From assembly GCF_900114995.1 (NCBI RefSeq), contig NZ_FOUX01000002.1, positions 372,001-436,000 on the forward strand: 64,000 bases of DNA, written 5' to 3'. Each line of letters begins with the position of its first letter. Within the stretch, counting starts at the first letter, position 1. Below the pieces are notes generated by a model. It made no database searches. It had not been told where the DNA came from and saw only the letters and a program-made list of their open reading frames with translations. The translations under genes were made by a program, and so were the position numbers. This stretch comes from Chitinophaga sp. YR627. GTDB lineage: Bacteria; Bacteroidota; Bacteroidia; Chitinophagales; Chitinophagaceae. This document shows positions 17,089 to 26,051 of the stretch, piece after piece.

Positions 17089-18928
17089 AACTGATAATGC
17101 TGAATACGGGATGGTCCTCTTTCAGAAATGCCTGCACCACTTTTGCTGTTCCCGGACCTTTGTTAATGAGTGTATAATGATCGGCAGCAGCGGGTATTAC
17201 AAATGTTTCCGCATACTGATACAATGTCTCTTTGCCATTCGCTGTTTTCACCGCCACCGCAGTACCTTCAACCAGCATCAGTATCATACAGCGTCCTGCT
17301 GTCTCAAAAGATACGGTAGTTTCCAGTTCGATGCGCTCCACATCATAAAAATGCTGCTCGTGGGTAGGCAGGTGCCATAATTCCCAGTCAGCACCTTTTT
17401 GTGTTAATGCCGGCACCGATATCAGTTCCTGTTGCACACGTTCCCCTTTTCTGCTGAACACCAGGTTTTTAAATGCATGATCAATATTGATCGGTCTTGG
17501 CTGACCATCCAGTCCCAGTCTCACCCAGTCATACATCTTAAAGGTAAAGATATAGGGCGTTGCACTGATCTCCAGTACCAGGTTATCCGCGCCAGCGCTG
17601 TGCACCGTACCATTCGGGATCAGAAACAGGTCATGCTTTTTCGCTTCATGCAATTGTACATAATCCGTGATCTCCAGCTGCTGTTGCTGCTGCTGACTAT
17701 GTTCCAGCGTAGCTTTGAACTGCTCCGGATCTATATCCTCTGTGAAACCAAGATACACACCCGCGCCTTCTTTACAGTCTAAAATATAGTAGGTTTCATC
17801 CTGTGTAAACGTCTCGCCAAACTGCTCCCGGATATAATCCATGGAAGGATGACATTGAATGGACAGGTTGCCTCCATCAAACGTATCCAGGAAGTCAAAG
17901 CGTATCGGGAATTCATACTGGAAGATCCCCGCATGTTTGCCCAGAATAGCTTTATATTGCAGGAACATCAGCCATTCAAAAGGTATTTCGAAAAGATAGT
18001 GATCACTTTCGAATAATACACCATTCTCCGGTACGATCATTTCAAAAGACCAGGCGAGATTGACTTCTTCCTGCGGCAGACCAGCAATATGCTGTTTCAT
18101 CCACTGACCACCCCAGGCGCCCGCTTCAAACCAGGGACGTACCCGGAAGGTATCCTGGCTGATATGCTGTATACCTGCCAGTAGATCTTCCGACTGGATC
18201 CAGGTAAGGGTTTGTCCCCACTGTGAATCTGCAAACACACTGATAGCTGTTGCTATAGATGCCTTGTGTGCATTCAGTACAACCCAGTCAACGAAATAGG
18301 CGCGTTTGTACATTTCGGCTGGCTTGTCCATCGTCTGCGTACCCAGATTACCGGCAGTCTGCGCCCGCATACGGTATTGCAGTTCATTCTTTGGTATATC
18401 CAGATAGATCAGTGGCGCTTTCCATGTTGTCAGGGCCGCACCAATACCAATGACTATATTCACATCATATGCAGGATCGGGTTGTATCTCTGCCAGCTTT
18501 TGTGCATCAAAGAAGTCAGTCAGTTGCAGGGTTGTACGGGTACCCCATACCGCGCCATGTTCACCGGTAAAAGGTGCTACCAGTTGGTCTGCAGTAGCTG
18601 TATCTTTCATTGCAGCTGCTGTATAATGCCACTTTACGCGTATTTCTTTTTCTGCGAATATGACTGCCAGCGAATCCTGTATTTCGTCCCAGAACACACC
18701 GGTATAACCATCTATCAACACCTGAGGATGACTGGCGATCCATGCAGCCAGTGTCTCATACCCTTCTTTTATTTTTCCATTACCCAGTGCATGCGCCGGG
18801 TAGATATTATAACCTTCCGGTAAGGATGGCTGCTGTAAGGGCAGCAAAGGCTGACCCGATTTACGCCAGCTGTCTGAAGTGACTGCTGATACAAGCTGCG
18901 TAGTGATATATTTTTCGGCGTTCAACAT
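17072..18928 (-). CDS. manA: Class I mannose-6-phosphate isomerase with long N-terminal domain
   Basis: 618 residues from the ATG at 18928 (an upstream TTG at 18934 is the alternative). The C-terminal ~350 residues are a type I phosphomannose isomerase cupin: LSIQCHPSMDY (Gln358, His360), DETYYIL (Glu378) and PNGTVHSAG (His443) supply the four zinc ligands. It interconverts mannose-6-P and fructose-6-P. Enzymes such as E. coli ManA are about 390 residues; here about 250 extra residues precede the catalytic part, with a VLIDGYTGVFWDEI segment near 70 that I do not recognise as a working P-loop. It starts 17 nt after the mannosidase stop and overlaps the transporter start. Confidence 0.85.
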   Translation of the reverse strand: MLNAEKYITTQLVSAVTSDSWRKSGQPLLPLQQPSLPEGYNIYPAHALGNGKIKEGYETLAAWIASHPQVLIDGYTGVFWDEIQDSLAVIFAEKEIRVKWHYTAAAMKDTATADQLVAPFTGEHGAVWGTRTTLQLTDFFDAQKLAEIQPDPAYDVNIVIGIGAALTTWKAPLIYLDIPKNELQYRMRAQTAGNLGTQTMDKPAEMYKRAYFVDWVVLNAHKASIATAISVFADSQWGQTLTWIQSEDLLAGIQHISQDTFRVRPWFEAGAWGGQWMKQHIAGLPQEEVNLAWSFEMIVPENGVLFESDHYLFEIPFEWLMFLQYKAILGKHAGIFQYEFPIRFDFLDTFDGGNLSIQCHPSMDYIREQFGETFTQDETYYILDCKEGAGVYLGFTEDIDPEQFKATLEHSQQQQQQLEITDYVQLHEAKKHDLFLIPNGTVHSAGADNLVLEISATPYIFTFKMYDWVRLGLDGQPRPINIDHAFKNLVFSRKGERVQQELISVPALTQKGADWELWHLPTHEQHFYDVERIELETTVSFETAGRCMILMLVEGTAVAVKTANGKETLYQYAETFVIPAAADHYTLINKGPGTAKVVQAFLKEDHPVFSIISYEKTI

Positions 18929-18945
18929 GACCAATCTGATTATTG

Positions 18946-21840
18946 TTATTTGTTTTCCACACGTATCATCATCACACCTTTTGCAGGTAATGTGAGGGTG
19001 TTGTCTAATGACTGTTTATATTCTTCCAGCATATTCGTAGCGGTGAGCCGGAGTTTTGCTGTAGTATTGTTTGCCCTGAAGGAAACGCTGGTTTCAACCG
19101 GCGCTGCATTCACCAGCCATACGATCACACCTTTGCCATCAGCCGCAGGTTTCAGACTCTCTACATAGACCGATTTGGACTGGATGCTAAAAGGCAGGGA
19201 TTCTGTTGCCGGACCACTGGCCGGCGCTGCTATTAACGGACGGTGATTGGCCAGTCCCTGTTGATTCGCAGCATAGGCATCATAACCATGGTGTACGGTC
19301 AGGTAATAGCGGAAGGTAGTCGGTCCTTCCTGGGCATGTCTGAAATTGGTATGCCACAGGTTGTTCATCACCCAGGAATAGATCGCAGGATGTTGTTCTG
19401 TGAAGCTGATCCATTTGGGAGAATCATACAATCCACCGGTAAGATCGGCGGTTGTCTGTGCACCTACTTCAAACAATGGTGCGTCTGGTGTTGACCAGAT
19501 TACACCATAGTCTTTATTGGATACATCCACCCAGTGTTGTACGGTATACCAGTTCCTGTTGGCATATTGCAACTGATCTGCTTCTACATTGATACTGCCC
19601 CAGGGAATGCTGTATCTGACCTGTGCATCGGCTACATTGAAAGGGAATCCGAAGTGTACGCCTTCCTTCTTTGTAATAGCTTTCTTATCGATCGTATTGA
19701 TGATCTGTACACGATCTACACCTGCCACCAATGTTATTTCTGTATTGAGTGCATTGGCGCCGGGTGCAACAGCGGATACCAGCACACTGACTACCAGCGG
19801 ACCTTTTTCTTTTATGGTAATAGTTGCCGGACCAGCGTATGCGATACTTTGCAGGGAATCACCCGGCAGATAGGAATAACGGTTCAATCCACCGGAATCT
19901 GCGAGGTTGTGTTGAATACCACTCCGCTCCAGTTTTTCGATCGTACCTGTTGCTGCATTCAGTGTTATTTTATACAAATCATTTTGCAGCGTGGTATTGC
20001 TGACAACTGATTTGGTATTGCTATACGCCTTCCCTGCCAGTATGGTAAAGCGTTGTTTCGCATAGGGTGCGATATGTTGTACCAGAATAGCCAGTTCACC
20101 GGTACTAAGACGCTGAGATGGTACTTTCTTTCCATTACTATCTTTCACCAGATCGCCGGCAGTACTTTGTGCCGCAGACACCAATACTAATTCCGTACGG
20201 TCTTCCCCAATCGTGTTGTATACATCTATTGCATTGGCGATAGCGTCTCCACCTGTTGCCAATGTCAGCATAGCGGCAGACTGTGTATGCCCTTTCAATG
20301 CGAAGGACTGTTTATATCCCCACTGTGAGACCGCCTTTGGATCATCAGGATTGGAGATGCTGTTGTAAGCACCCCAGGTATGTTCATTAAAGAGCAGAAT
20401 ATTATTCCAGATCGTATCTATGGCCGTTGCCGGATAGTCTGCTTTACCCCGTAATGCCCATACCGCATCTGCCTGTTGCAATGTTTCAGAAGCATTCCTG
20501 TTAAAGCCGGTTTCTCTGGCTGCGGAAGCAATGCCATCTGTCCAGAACTCTGTATAATCACCGGATACTACGGGTATCTTGTCCGCATAAGCGGCCTCAA
20601 AATCGGTGAAGAACTGTTTCACGGAAGTAATGACCAGTCTTGGCGATGTATAACGCTCATTCCATGCTTTCACCGCTTCCGGCAGTTCAGGGTCAATAGG
20701 CGCGTTATCACTCATCGCCCATGTCATAATGGTCATGTTGTAAGGAAACTTCTTTTTGTCCAGCGCTGCCAGGTAACTGAACAGATAAGGATTCAGGAAG
20801 TTCTCCGAAGGATGACCGGTATAATAAGGCACCGGATCTTCTACGGTGAAGAAGTTAGGGATCTTGCTGCCTTTTAATGTATACCCGATGGAATAAGGTT
20901 CGCTTTGCCAGTACAGCATTTTCTGCTGACCAGGTGATTGCCAGTAAAAGGGTCTGTCTCTCCATCCGGGCGACTGACCGATACGGTCACTTGCGTTGGG
21001 GGCGCCCCAGAAATAGCGGATGCCGGTGATACCCGACTGACTGGCCAGTCCCCAGGAAGCACCAGGTACATCTCCCTGGAACATGGTGGTGATATCCAGT
21101 CCGTGGTCTTTCGCTGTTTTAACGGCTGTATAAAACATCTGCATCAGCTGACGGGAATCTGTTACGCTGGTATTGATATTCGCGTAAGCGCCATCGATAA
21201 TGATCCAACCCTTTTTAACGGCTTCCCAGAAGGCTTTTTTCTTTGTTTCATCTGCGGCAGCCAGGTAGTGGTCCACTACCCAGAAAGCCTCTGTATTCCA
21301 TTTATAACGGGCATCCGGTGGATAGTTTTGTGTACGCTCCGCAATCCTGATCGCCTCGTCAATATTGTTCATATGCAGTTTCATGACTTTCTCCTGCACA
21401 TTGGTATACCCGATATCCACGTGAGAGTGCGGCAGCAGATATACTTTCCATTCCGGCGCAGGCGCTACCATACAACGGGCTGTATATTCCCTTCCACCAG
21501 ATGTGAGTTTTACATATAACTGCGTTTCATGTTGTACCGGTGCACCGGGTAAAGGCAGTTCAAATACACTGATGCCTTTCTCAGCAGCCGTCAGCGGGAT
21601 ACTGTCATACAGGCCGTTAAACGTCATATAAGCCATAGCAGGCGCATAACTATTTCCACCATGGAAAAGTAGTCTGACCATCCTGGCAGAACGTCCCTGA
21701 TACTTTAAATAGGCTACAGTAGGCTGGAGTCCGATAGACGTAAAAGCAGGCGTTTGCTGTGCATGAGCGGCACTGACAGTCATCACTGCGAGCAGCAGCA
21801 CACAGTATTTGTCTGTATACCATCGTTTTAGTCTATTCAT
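18946..21840 (-). CDS. GH38 alpha-mannosidase, secreted
   Basis: 964 residues from the ATG at 21840 (upstream in-frame starts to 21861 would lie in the operator). A signal peptide ends VSAAHAQ. The N-terminal catalytic part has LLPHSHVDIGYTNVQEK, the metal-binding His/Asp motif of GH38, and an MFQGDVPGASWG segment in the region expected for the nucleophile Asp. The C-terminal half is beta-rich as in GH38 alpha-mannosidases. The likely job is release of mannose from alpha-mannosides in the periplasm or outside. It is the first gene of the mannose operon, and its ATG is 3 nt from a GntR-type palindrome. Substrate linkage cannot be read from sequence. Confidence 0.87.
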   Translation of the reverse strand: MNRLKRWYTDKYCVLLLAVMTVSAAHAQQTPAFTSIGLQPTVAYLKYQGRSARMVRLLFHGGNSYAPAMAYMTFNGLYDSIPLTAAEKGISVFELPLPGAPVQHETQLYVKLTSGGREYTARCMVAPAPEWKVYLLPHSHVDIGYTNVQEKVMKLHMNNIDEAIRIAERTQNYPPDARYKWNTEAFWVVDHYLAAADETKKKAFWEAVKKGWIIIDGAYANINTSVTDSRQLMQMFYTAVKTAKDHGLDITTMFQGDVPGASWGLASQSGITGIRYFWGAPNASDRIGQSPGWRDRPFYWQSPGQQKMLYWQSEPYSIGYTLKGSKIPNFFTVEDPVPYYTGHPSENFLNPYLFSYLAALDKKKFPYNMTIMTWAMSDNAPIDPELPEAVKAWNERYTSPRLVITSVKQFFTDFEAAYADKIPVVSGDYTEFWTDGIASAARETGFNRNASETLQQADAVWALRGKADYPATAIDTIWNNILLFNEHTWGAYNSISNPDDPKAVSQWGYKQSFALKGHTQSAAMLTLATGGDAIANAIDVYNTIGEDRTELVLVSAAQSTAGDLVKDSNGKKVPSQRLSTGELAILVQHIAPYAKQRFTILAGKAYSNTKSVVSNTTLQNDLYKITLNAATGTIEKLERSGIQHNLADSGGLNRYSYLPGDSLQSIAYAGPATITIKEKGPLVVSVLVSAVAPGANALNTEITLVAGVDRVQIINTIDKKAITKKEGVHFGFPFNVADAQVRYSIPWGSINVEADQLQYANRNWYTVQHWVDVSNKDYGVIWSTPDAPLFEVGAQTTADLTGGLYDSPKWISFTEQHPAIYSWVMNNLWHTNFRHAQEGPTTFRYYLTVHHGYDAYAANQQGLANHRPLIAAPASGPATESLPFSIQSKSVYVESLKPAADGKGVIVWLVNAAPVETSVSFRANNTTAKLRLTATNMLEEYKQSLDNTLTLPAKGVMMIRVENK

Positions 21841-21842
21841 AA

Positions 21843-21856
21843 TATGTATATACATA
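21843..21856. promoter_or_regulatory. GntR/HutC-type operator palindrome 1
   Basis: TATGTATATACATA is a perfect 14-bp palindrome containing GTATATAC, which fits the HutC-subfamily GntR consensus GT-N-TA-N-AC. It lies directly upstream of the mannosidase ATG. Confidence 0.6.
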
Positions 21857-21897
21857 TACAATTGATATTATAGTATTAGTCATTCGGTTTAGGGATT

Positions 21898-21926
21898 AAT
21901 ACTGTAAATAAGCGACTTACAGTATT
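21898..21926. promoter_or_regulatory. 10-bp inverted repeat in the mannosidase/gntR intergenic region
   Basis: AATACTGTAA (21898-21907) and TTACAGTATT (21917-21926) are exact complements with a 9-nt spacer. It lies between the two GntR-type palindromes. It could be a separate operator or a leader hairpin. Confidence 0.45.
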
Positions 21927-21930
21927 TTAA

Positions 21931-21944
21931 TATGTACAAACATA
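21931..21944. promoter_or_regulatory. GntR/HutC-type operator palindrome 2
   Basis: TATGTACAAACATA matches palindrome 1 at 12 of 14 positions, 88 bp away centre to centre (about eight helical turns). A pair like this would suit a dimer-binding GntR regulator made from the adjacent divergent gene. Confidence 0.55.
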
Positions 21945-22024
21945 TAAAACATTGTTCATAGAAAGCAAATTTATTTTGCCCCTTTTTTAGACATAGTCTT
22001 TTACTTTTGATATTTTCGGCCCGT

Positions 22025-22756
22025 ATGATGCATCTTTCTATTGACCATAACAGCAATGTGCCCCTGCATATTCAGGCGGAGGAACTATTGCGGAAAATGA
22101 TTGAAGACCCGCAATTCCGCAACGGAAAGTTTCTTCCTAATGAAGTCGAGTTATCCAAAGAGTTACAGATTTCCCGTACAACCCTGCGCCAGGCCCTGAA
22201 TAAACTGGTGTATGAGGGACTACTGGTACGTAAGAAAGGAATCGGGACAAAGGTCTCGGAGAAGACGGTCAGTTCGAAGTCTATGAACTGGAAAAGTTTC
22301 TCCCAGGAGATGGCGGCACGGGGTATTCCTATCCGAAATTTTGAACTGCATATCAGCTGGGTAAAACCACAGGAAGAACTGGTGCACTTTTTTGACATCA
22401 AACCAGAGCAGAAGGTGTTAAAACTGGAGAGATTGCGCGGACGGCCGGAAGGACCTTTTGTGTACTTTGTTTCCTATTTTCATCCTGCTATCGGACTGAG
22501 TGGCGAAGAGGATTTTAAACGGCCGTTATATGAAATACTGGAGCAGGATTATAAGGTGATTGCCACCCTTTCCAAGGAAGAGATCAGCGCGAAGGCTGCT
22601 GACAATTTTATAGGGGGTAAACTGGAGATCGATGCGGGGAGTCCGGTATTGTTCAGGAAACGTTTTGTCTATGATCAGGACGAGAAACCTATTGAACTGA
22701 ATATGGGGTATTATAAGTCAGATAGTTTTATCTACACCGTGGAAAGCAGGAGGTAG
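22025..22756 (+). CDS. GntR-family regulator with UTRA domain
   Basis: 243 residues from the ATG at 22025 (a second ATG follows at 22028). Residues about 8-75 are a GntR winged helix (NVPLHIQAEELLRKMI, SRTTLRQALNKLVYEGLLVRKKGIGT), and about 95-240 are a UTRA ligand domain (VLKLERLRG..., FRKRFVYDQDEKPIELNMGYY). This HutC subfamily senses sugars, sugar phosphates or related metabolites and usually represses adjacent genes. It is divergent from the mannosidase operon with two matching palindromes between, so it probably controls that operon and itself. A TACTTTTG element (22002-22009) is a likely -7 box. Confidence 0.92.
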   Translation: MMHLSIDHNSNVPLHIQAEELLRKMIEDPQFRNGKFLPNEVELSKELQISRTTLRQALNKLVYEGLLVRKKGIGTKVSEKTVSSKSMNWKSFSQEMAARGIPIRNFELHISWVKPQEELVHFFDIKPEQKVLKLERLRGRPEGPFVYFVSYFHPAIGLSGEEDFKRPLYEILEQDYKVIATLSKEEISAKAADNFIGGKLEIDAGSPVLFRKRFVYDQDEKPIELNMGYYKSDSFIYTVESRR

Positions 22757-22880
22757 TTGAGTCATTTCATCTTCAGACAATGGTTTGAATATACCTCTCT
22801 TTCGTTCAATGCTGCCTTATCATCGAAAGAATTACGGAAGATAAGTATAGTCAGACTATAGAAGAACCTATAAGTATATA

Positions 22881-22915
22881 AAAAAGGGTCCGTTAGTAGC
22901 GGACCCTTTTCTTTT
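22881..22915. terminator. Bidirectional terminator between gntR and the RNA ligase
   Basis: AAAAGGGTCCG (22882-22892) pairs exactly with 22900-22910 (7-nt loop), with T runs on both strands. It serves two convergent genes and shares the GGGTCC core and TTTTCTTTT tail with the terminator at 51042-51095. Confidence 0.85.
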
Positions 22916-23921
22916 ATCTTTCGCTCAAAAGGAATTTGTTTGAAATCACCTTGAATGAGATCTTTCTGTCGGTAGACCTTATCACCAGTCCTTCCCTTTC
23001 CACAGACTTACCCGCCGGACTCAGTACTGACGCACCATCTGCGATGGTCAGCATTTCATCCAGTGTAGCCGGTAATGTATAGTTGAGGTCCAGGATAGGT
23101 ATTGTCTGCAATTCAAGCGATGCTATTAACTCCCTGAATTCGTCCAGTCCGAGGTACCTGTATGCATCGATATCAAACGCATTAAAGAAGCGTGCGGATT
23201 GTCCGCGGAGACCATACGCATTCCCCTGTATACCTTCACCGATCAATTCACCCTGAATAGCGATGTTCTTACCAAGCGCAGCCAGTTTAGCAGCAATATT
23301 CTCCTTTGCAGCTACCTTCCAGAAACTGTTATCTTCTGATTCCTCGAGGTCCAGGTTACGGGAACATACGCCGAACAGACCTTCGTTCATATAGTATGTT
23401 ACAGAAGAACCGTCCAGTTTTTCCGTTACATAAAAAGTATGTTGCTTGTATGACGCAAACTCTTTGCTGAGGTTCTGGATCCTTTCCTCATCCGTTTTAG
23501 GGATAAAGGAAGGGAAATTGCCTTTGGCAATACCGCCCAATGCAGCTGGCATAGGTGGCTCGTATTTCACCACACCCAGGTGTGCGGATACGTCCTCACC
23601 CAGCTGGTAGGTATAGCCATCCAGCAATCTGATAGGCAATAAGAGACCCTGAGAGATCTGTCCTCTCATTCTCATTGTTTTGAGCCTGAAGCCCTCCTGC
23701 TCTCCCATTCTGCGGAATGAGCTTTTTCTCAGGAATTCAAATTCCTCCTTTACCGGCAGGAAAGAATCAATTTCGCAATAGACTGCGTGATCACCTGTTA
23801 TGAATTCTCCTTTTTTAATAACAAGCTTCCACCCCTTAACGGTGGCTACTTCGATAAGGTCCGCACCCTCAATTGGTTGTACGTCATCAATGACAACCGG
23901 GGACACTAATTTCCTTTCCAT
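22914..23921 (-). CDS. RNA ligase, Deinococcus DRB0094 (Rnl5) type
   Basis: 335 residues. The N-terminal ~115 residues are the OB-like domain typical of the family (DLIEVATVKGWKLVIKKGEF, DHAVYCEIDSFLP). The nucleotidyltransferase part has motif I EKLDGSSVTY with the adenylated Lys168, motif III/IIIa-like regions, motif IV REGLVIR and motif V SFKVISNKFLL. Deinococcus Rnl seals 3'-OH/5'-PO4 nicks in RNA, especially when bridged by a complementary strand, so a repair role is likely. There is no 2'-3' phosphatase or kinase partner nearby. It is a single-gene unit, convergent with gntR through a shared terminator. The length fits the family (about 340). Confidence 0.88.
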   Translation of the reverse strand: MERKLVSPVVIDDVQPIEGADLIEVATVKGWKLVIKKGEFITGDHAVYCEIDSFLPVKEEFEFLRKSSFRRMGEQEGFRLKTMRMRGQISQGLLLPIRLLDGYTYQLGEDVSAHLGVVKYEPPMPAALGGIAKGNFPSFIPKTDEERIQNLSKEFASYKQHTFYVTEKLDGSSVTYYMNEGLFGVCSRNLDLEESEDNSFWKVAAKENIAAKLAALGKNIAIQGELIGEGIQGNAYGLRGQSARFFNAFDIDAYRYLGLDEFRELIASLELQTIPILDLNYTLPATLDEMLTIADGASVLSPAGKSVEREGLVIRSTDRKISFKVISNKFLLSER

Positions 23922-24120
23922 TGTTGTACTTCTGAATTTGTGAAGTGTTTTAGGGTTACAAAATGTTGTTTGGTGTTATCTATAGCCAGGTTCATAGATA
24001 AGGGATGCAAATATACGATTTTTTACACACTTATAAGATAGTTACAATTTGTTCATATTGAGCAGGAGCCGATCCGGCCCGCTTATTGATGCCATTTCAG
24101 TATCACCAAATCCTTACATT

Positions 24121-24504
24121 ATGTTCAGGCATACAAAAGCATTCAGCGGATTTTCTGTCAATGATATCGCCAGGGCAAGGAATTTTTATGCAGATACACT
24201 GGGACTCGATGTAGAAGACCTCATGGAAGGTATGTTACAGCTGAACATCAATGGTGGCGGACATATCATCATCTATGAGAAACCGAATCACTCCGCAGCA
24301 AGCTTTACGATCCTCAATTTTCCTGTTAAGAATATAGATGAAGCAGTAGACGGACTGACGGCAAGAGGGATCCGTTTCCTGCAATATGACGAACCTATCA
24401 GGACGGATGAGAAAGGTATCTGCCGGCAGGGCTGGCCATTGATCGCCTGGTTTGAAGACCCGGCAGGGAATATATTGTCGGTGCTGCAACCGGAAGAAAG
24501 TTAG
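24121..24504 (+). CDS. VOC (glyoxalase/bleomycin-resistance) superfamily protein
   Basis: 127 residues from the ATG at 24121. A single VOC module: HTKAFSGFSVNDIARARNFYADTLGLDVE at the start carries the first metal-ligand position, and WFEDPAGNILSVLQ at the end the last. The predicted metal ligands are partly unclear, so it may be a binding protein rather than an enzyme. It stands alone between the RNA ligase (divergent) and a heptad repeat before bioA. An in-frame upstream start at 24049 would add 24 residues not typical of the family. Confidence 0.85.
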   Translation: MFRHTKAFSGFSVNDIARARNFYADTLGLDVEDLMEGMLQLNINGGGHIIIYEKPNHSAASFTILNFPVKNIDEAVDGLTARGIRFLQYDEPIRTDEKGICRQGWPLIAWFEDPAGNILSVLQPEES

Positions 24505-24529
24505 TGTTGATAGGCTATATTTGCGGAAA

Positions 24530-24616
24530 AATTAGGAATTAGGAATTAAGAATTAAGAATTGGTGCCAATTGCGCTCATCCCTAATTTTTAATTCCTAAT
24601 TCTTAATTCCTAATTA
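24530..24616. repeat. Inverted (AATTARR)n heptad repeat, copy 3
   Basis: The left arm (24530-24562) is AATTAGG, AATTAGG, AATTAAG, AATTAAG, AATTGG; the right arm (24580-24616) is five heptads inverted, with under 20 nt between. It fills the whole gap between the VOC stop and the bioA start: the bioA ATG is 3 nt after the arm, so its ribosome-binding region is made of repeat sequence. Confidence 0.75.
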
Positions 24617-24619
24617 CAT

Positions 24620-25894
24620 ATGTCAGATCATAAAAATAGTCAGTCCCTCTGGTATCCTTATACACAGATGAGACAGATCAGTGAATTGCCCAGGATGGTA
24701 GCAGGAGAAGGCGTGATCATGCACCTGGAAGATGGCCGTTCACTGATAGATGGTATTTCCTCCTGGTGGGCCGTTATTCATGGTTATAATCATCCGGTAC
24801 TCAACGCAGCACTCCTTACGCAGGCCAATAAATTCGCCCATGTTATGCTGGGAGGTATGACACATCATCCTGCCCTTGATCTGGCGGCAAAGCTGGTTAG
24901 TATTACGCCTGAAGGACTGAATCATGTGTTCTTTTCTGACAGTGGTTCCATTGGTGTGGAAGTAGCGCTGAAGATGAGTATTCAGTACTGGCGCAACCTG
25001 GGATATACCGGCAAAAGCAGGATCATTTCGCTGAAGAACGGGTATCACGGTGATACGTTCAAAGCAATGGAAGTAAGTGATGATTCCGACTTCACCAGGG
25101 CCTTTGCAGATGTGCTGAACAGGGGTTTTATACTTGACATTCCCACTGGTGGGTTTGATGCGGATACAGCAACAGTACAAGCCGCAGCAGATCAGCTGGA
25201 GGCTTTGTTGATACGCGAGCATGCAAATATTGCTGCCTTTATTGTTGAACCCCTCGTACAATGTGCAGGCGGCTTTCATATTTATTCGCCTTTATATCTG
25301 AAACTGGCCAGAGAACTGTGTACGAAATACAATGTATTGTTAGTGTTTGACGAAGTAGCTACCGGCTTTGGCCGCACAGGAAAACTGTTTGCTGCAGATC
25401 ATACGGGCATCACACCAGACCTGATGATCTTAGGGAAGGCATTGACGGCCGGTTATATGGGGCATGCCGCCACGCTGGCTACCAGTGCCGTCTTTGATAG
25501 TTTCCTGGGAGATAACTATGAAAAGGCACTGATGCATGGTCCTACTTTTATGGCTAATCCGCTGGCCTGTGCAGTCGCGCTGCAAAGCATCGATATCATA
25601 CAATCTGAAAATTACCTCGAGAAGATTACCCATATACAAAGCATGATCCGCGCGGCATTTGATAAGATCAACGCACCTGCGGTGATACAGAAACGTACCA
25701 TTGGGGCCATTGGTGCACTGGAGATGAAAGATGCACAGTGTCTTGCCGGATTTAAGGAGTTTGCACAAAAGAGAGGCGTATGGCTGCGTCCTATAGGGAA
25801 TGTACTCTACCTGATGCCTCCCTACATCATCAGTGACAATGAGCTGTTGACAGTATTGCACACCATGCAGGAATGGATTGAACAGATAAAATAA
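24620..25894 (+). CDS. bioA: Adenosylmethionine-8-amino-7-oxononanoate aminotransferase
   Basis: 424 residues, a full-length class III aminotransferase. WYPYTQM near residue 11 and the SSWW/AVIHGYNHP block are BioA-specific; LVFDEVATGFGRTG (Asp244) binds PLP and LGKALTAGYM carries the Schiff-base Lys273. It makes 7,8-diaminononanoate from KAPA with SAM as amino donor, in biotin synthesis. No other bio gene lies beside it; the rest of the pathway must be elsewhere. A hairpin directly follows the stop. Translation start lies next to a heptad repeat with no visible Shine-Dalgarno sequence. Confidence 0.94.
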   Translation: MSDHKNSQSLWYPYTQMRQISELPRMVAGEGVIMHLEDGRSLIDGISSWWAVIHGYNHPVLNAALLTQANKFAHVMLGGMTHHPALDLAAKLVSITPEGLNHVFFSDSGSIGVEVALKMSIQYWRNLGYTGKSRIISLKNGYHGDTFKAMEVSDDSDFTRAFADVLNRGFILDIPTGGFDADTATVQAAADQLEALLIREHANIAAFIVEPLVQCAGGFHIYSPLYLKLARELCTKYNVLLVFDEVATGFGRTGKLFAADHTGITPDLMILGKALTAGYMGHAATLATSAVFDSFLGDNYEKALMHGPTFMANPLACAVALQSIDIIQSENYLEKITHIQSMIRAAFDKINAPAVIQKRTIGAIGALEMKDAQCLAGFKEFAQKRGVWLRPIGNVLYLMPPYIISDNELLTVLHTMQEWIEQIK

Positions 25895-25895
25895 G

Positions 25896-25919
25896 CATAT
25901 CCCCAAACCCGGGGATATG
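25896..25919. terminator. GC-rich hairpin after bioA
   Basis: CATATCCCC (25896-25904) pairs with GGGGATATG (25911-25919), loop AAACCC, starting 1 nt after the bioA stop. No U tract follows. A near copy lies at 26734-26755 on the other side of the next gene. Confidence 0.5.
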
Positions 25920-26051
25920 GCCGGTCTCCCTTATATCTGGCATTATTGTTGCCGTTTTGTGGGCCATGCTACCTACAATGAGAACTACAGTACGTTCGAA
26001 ATGTAACCATACTTTTTAAACCTGAACTTTCTTAAACGACAAGACAAAACC

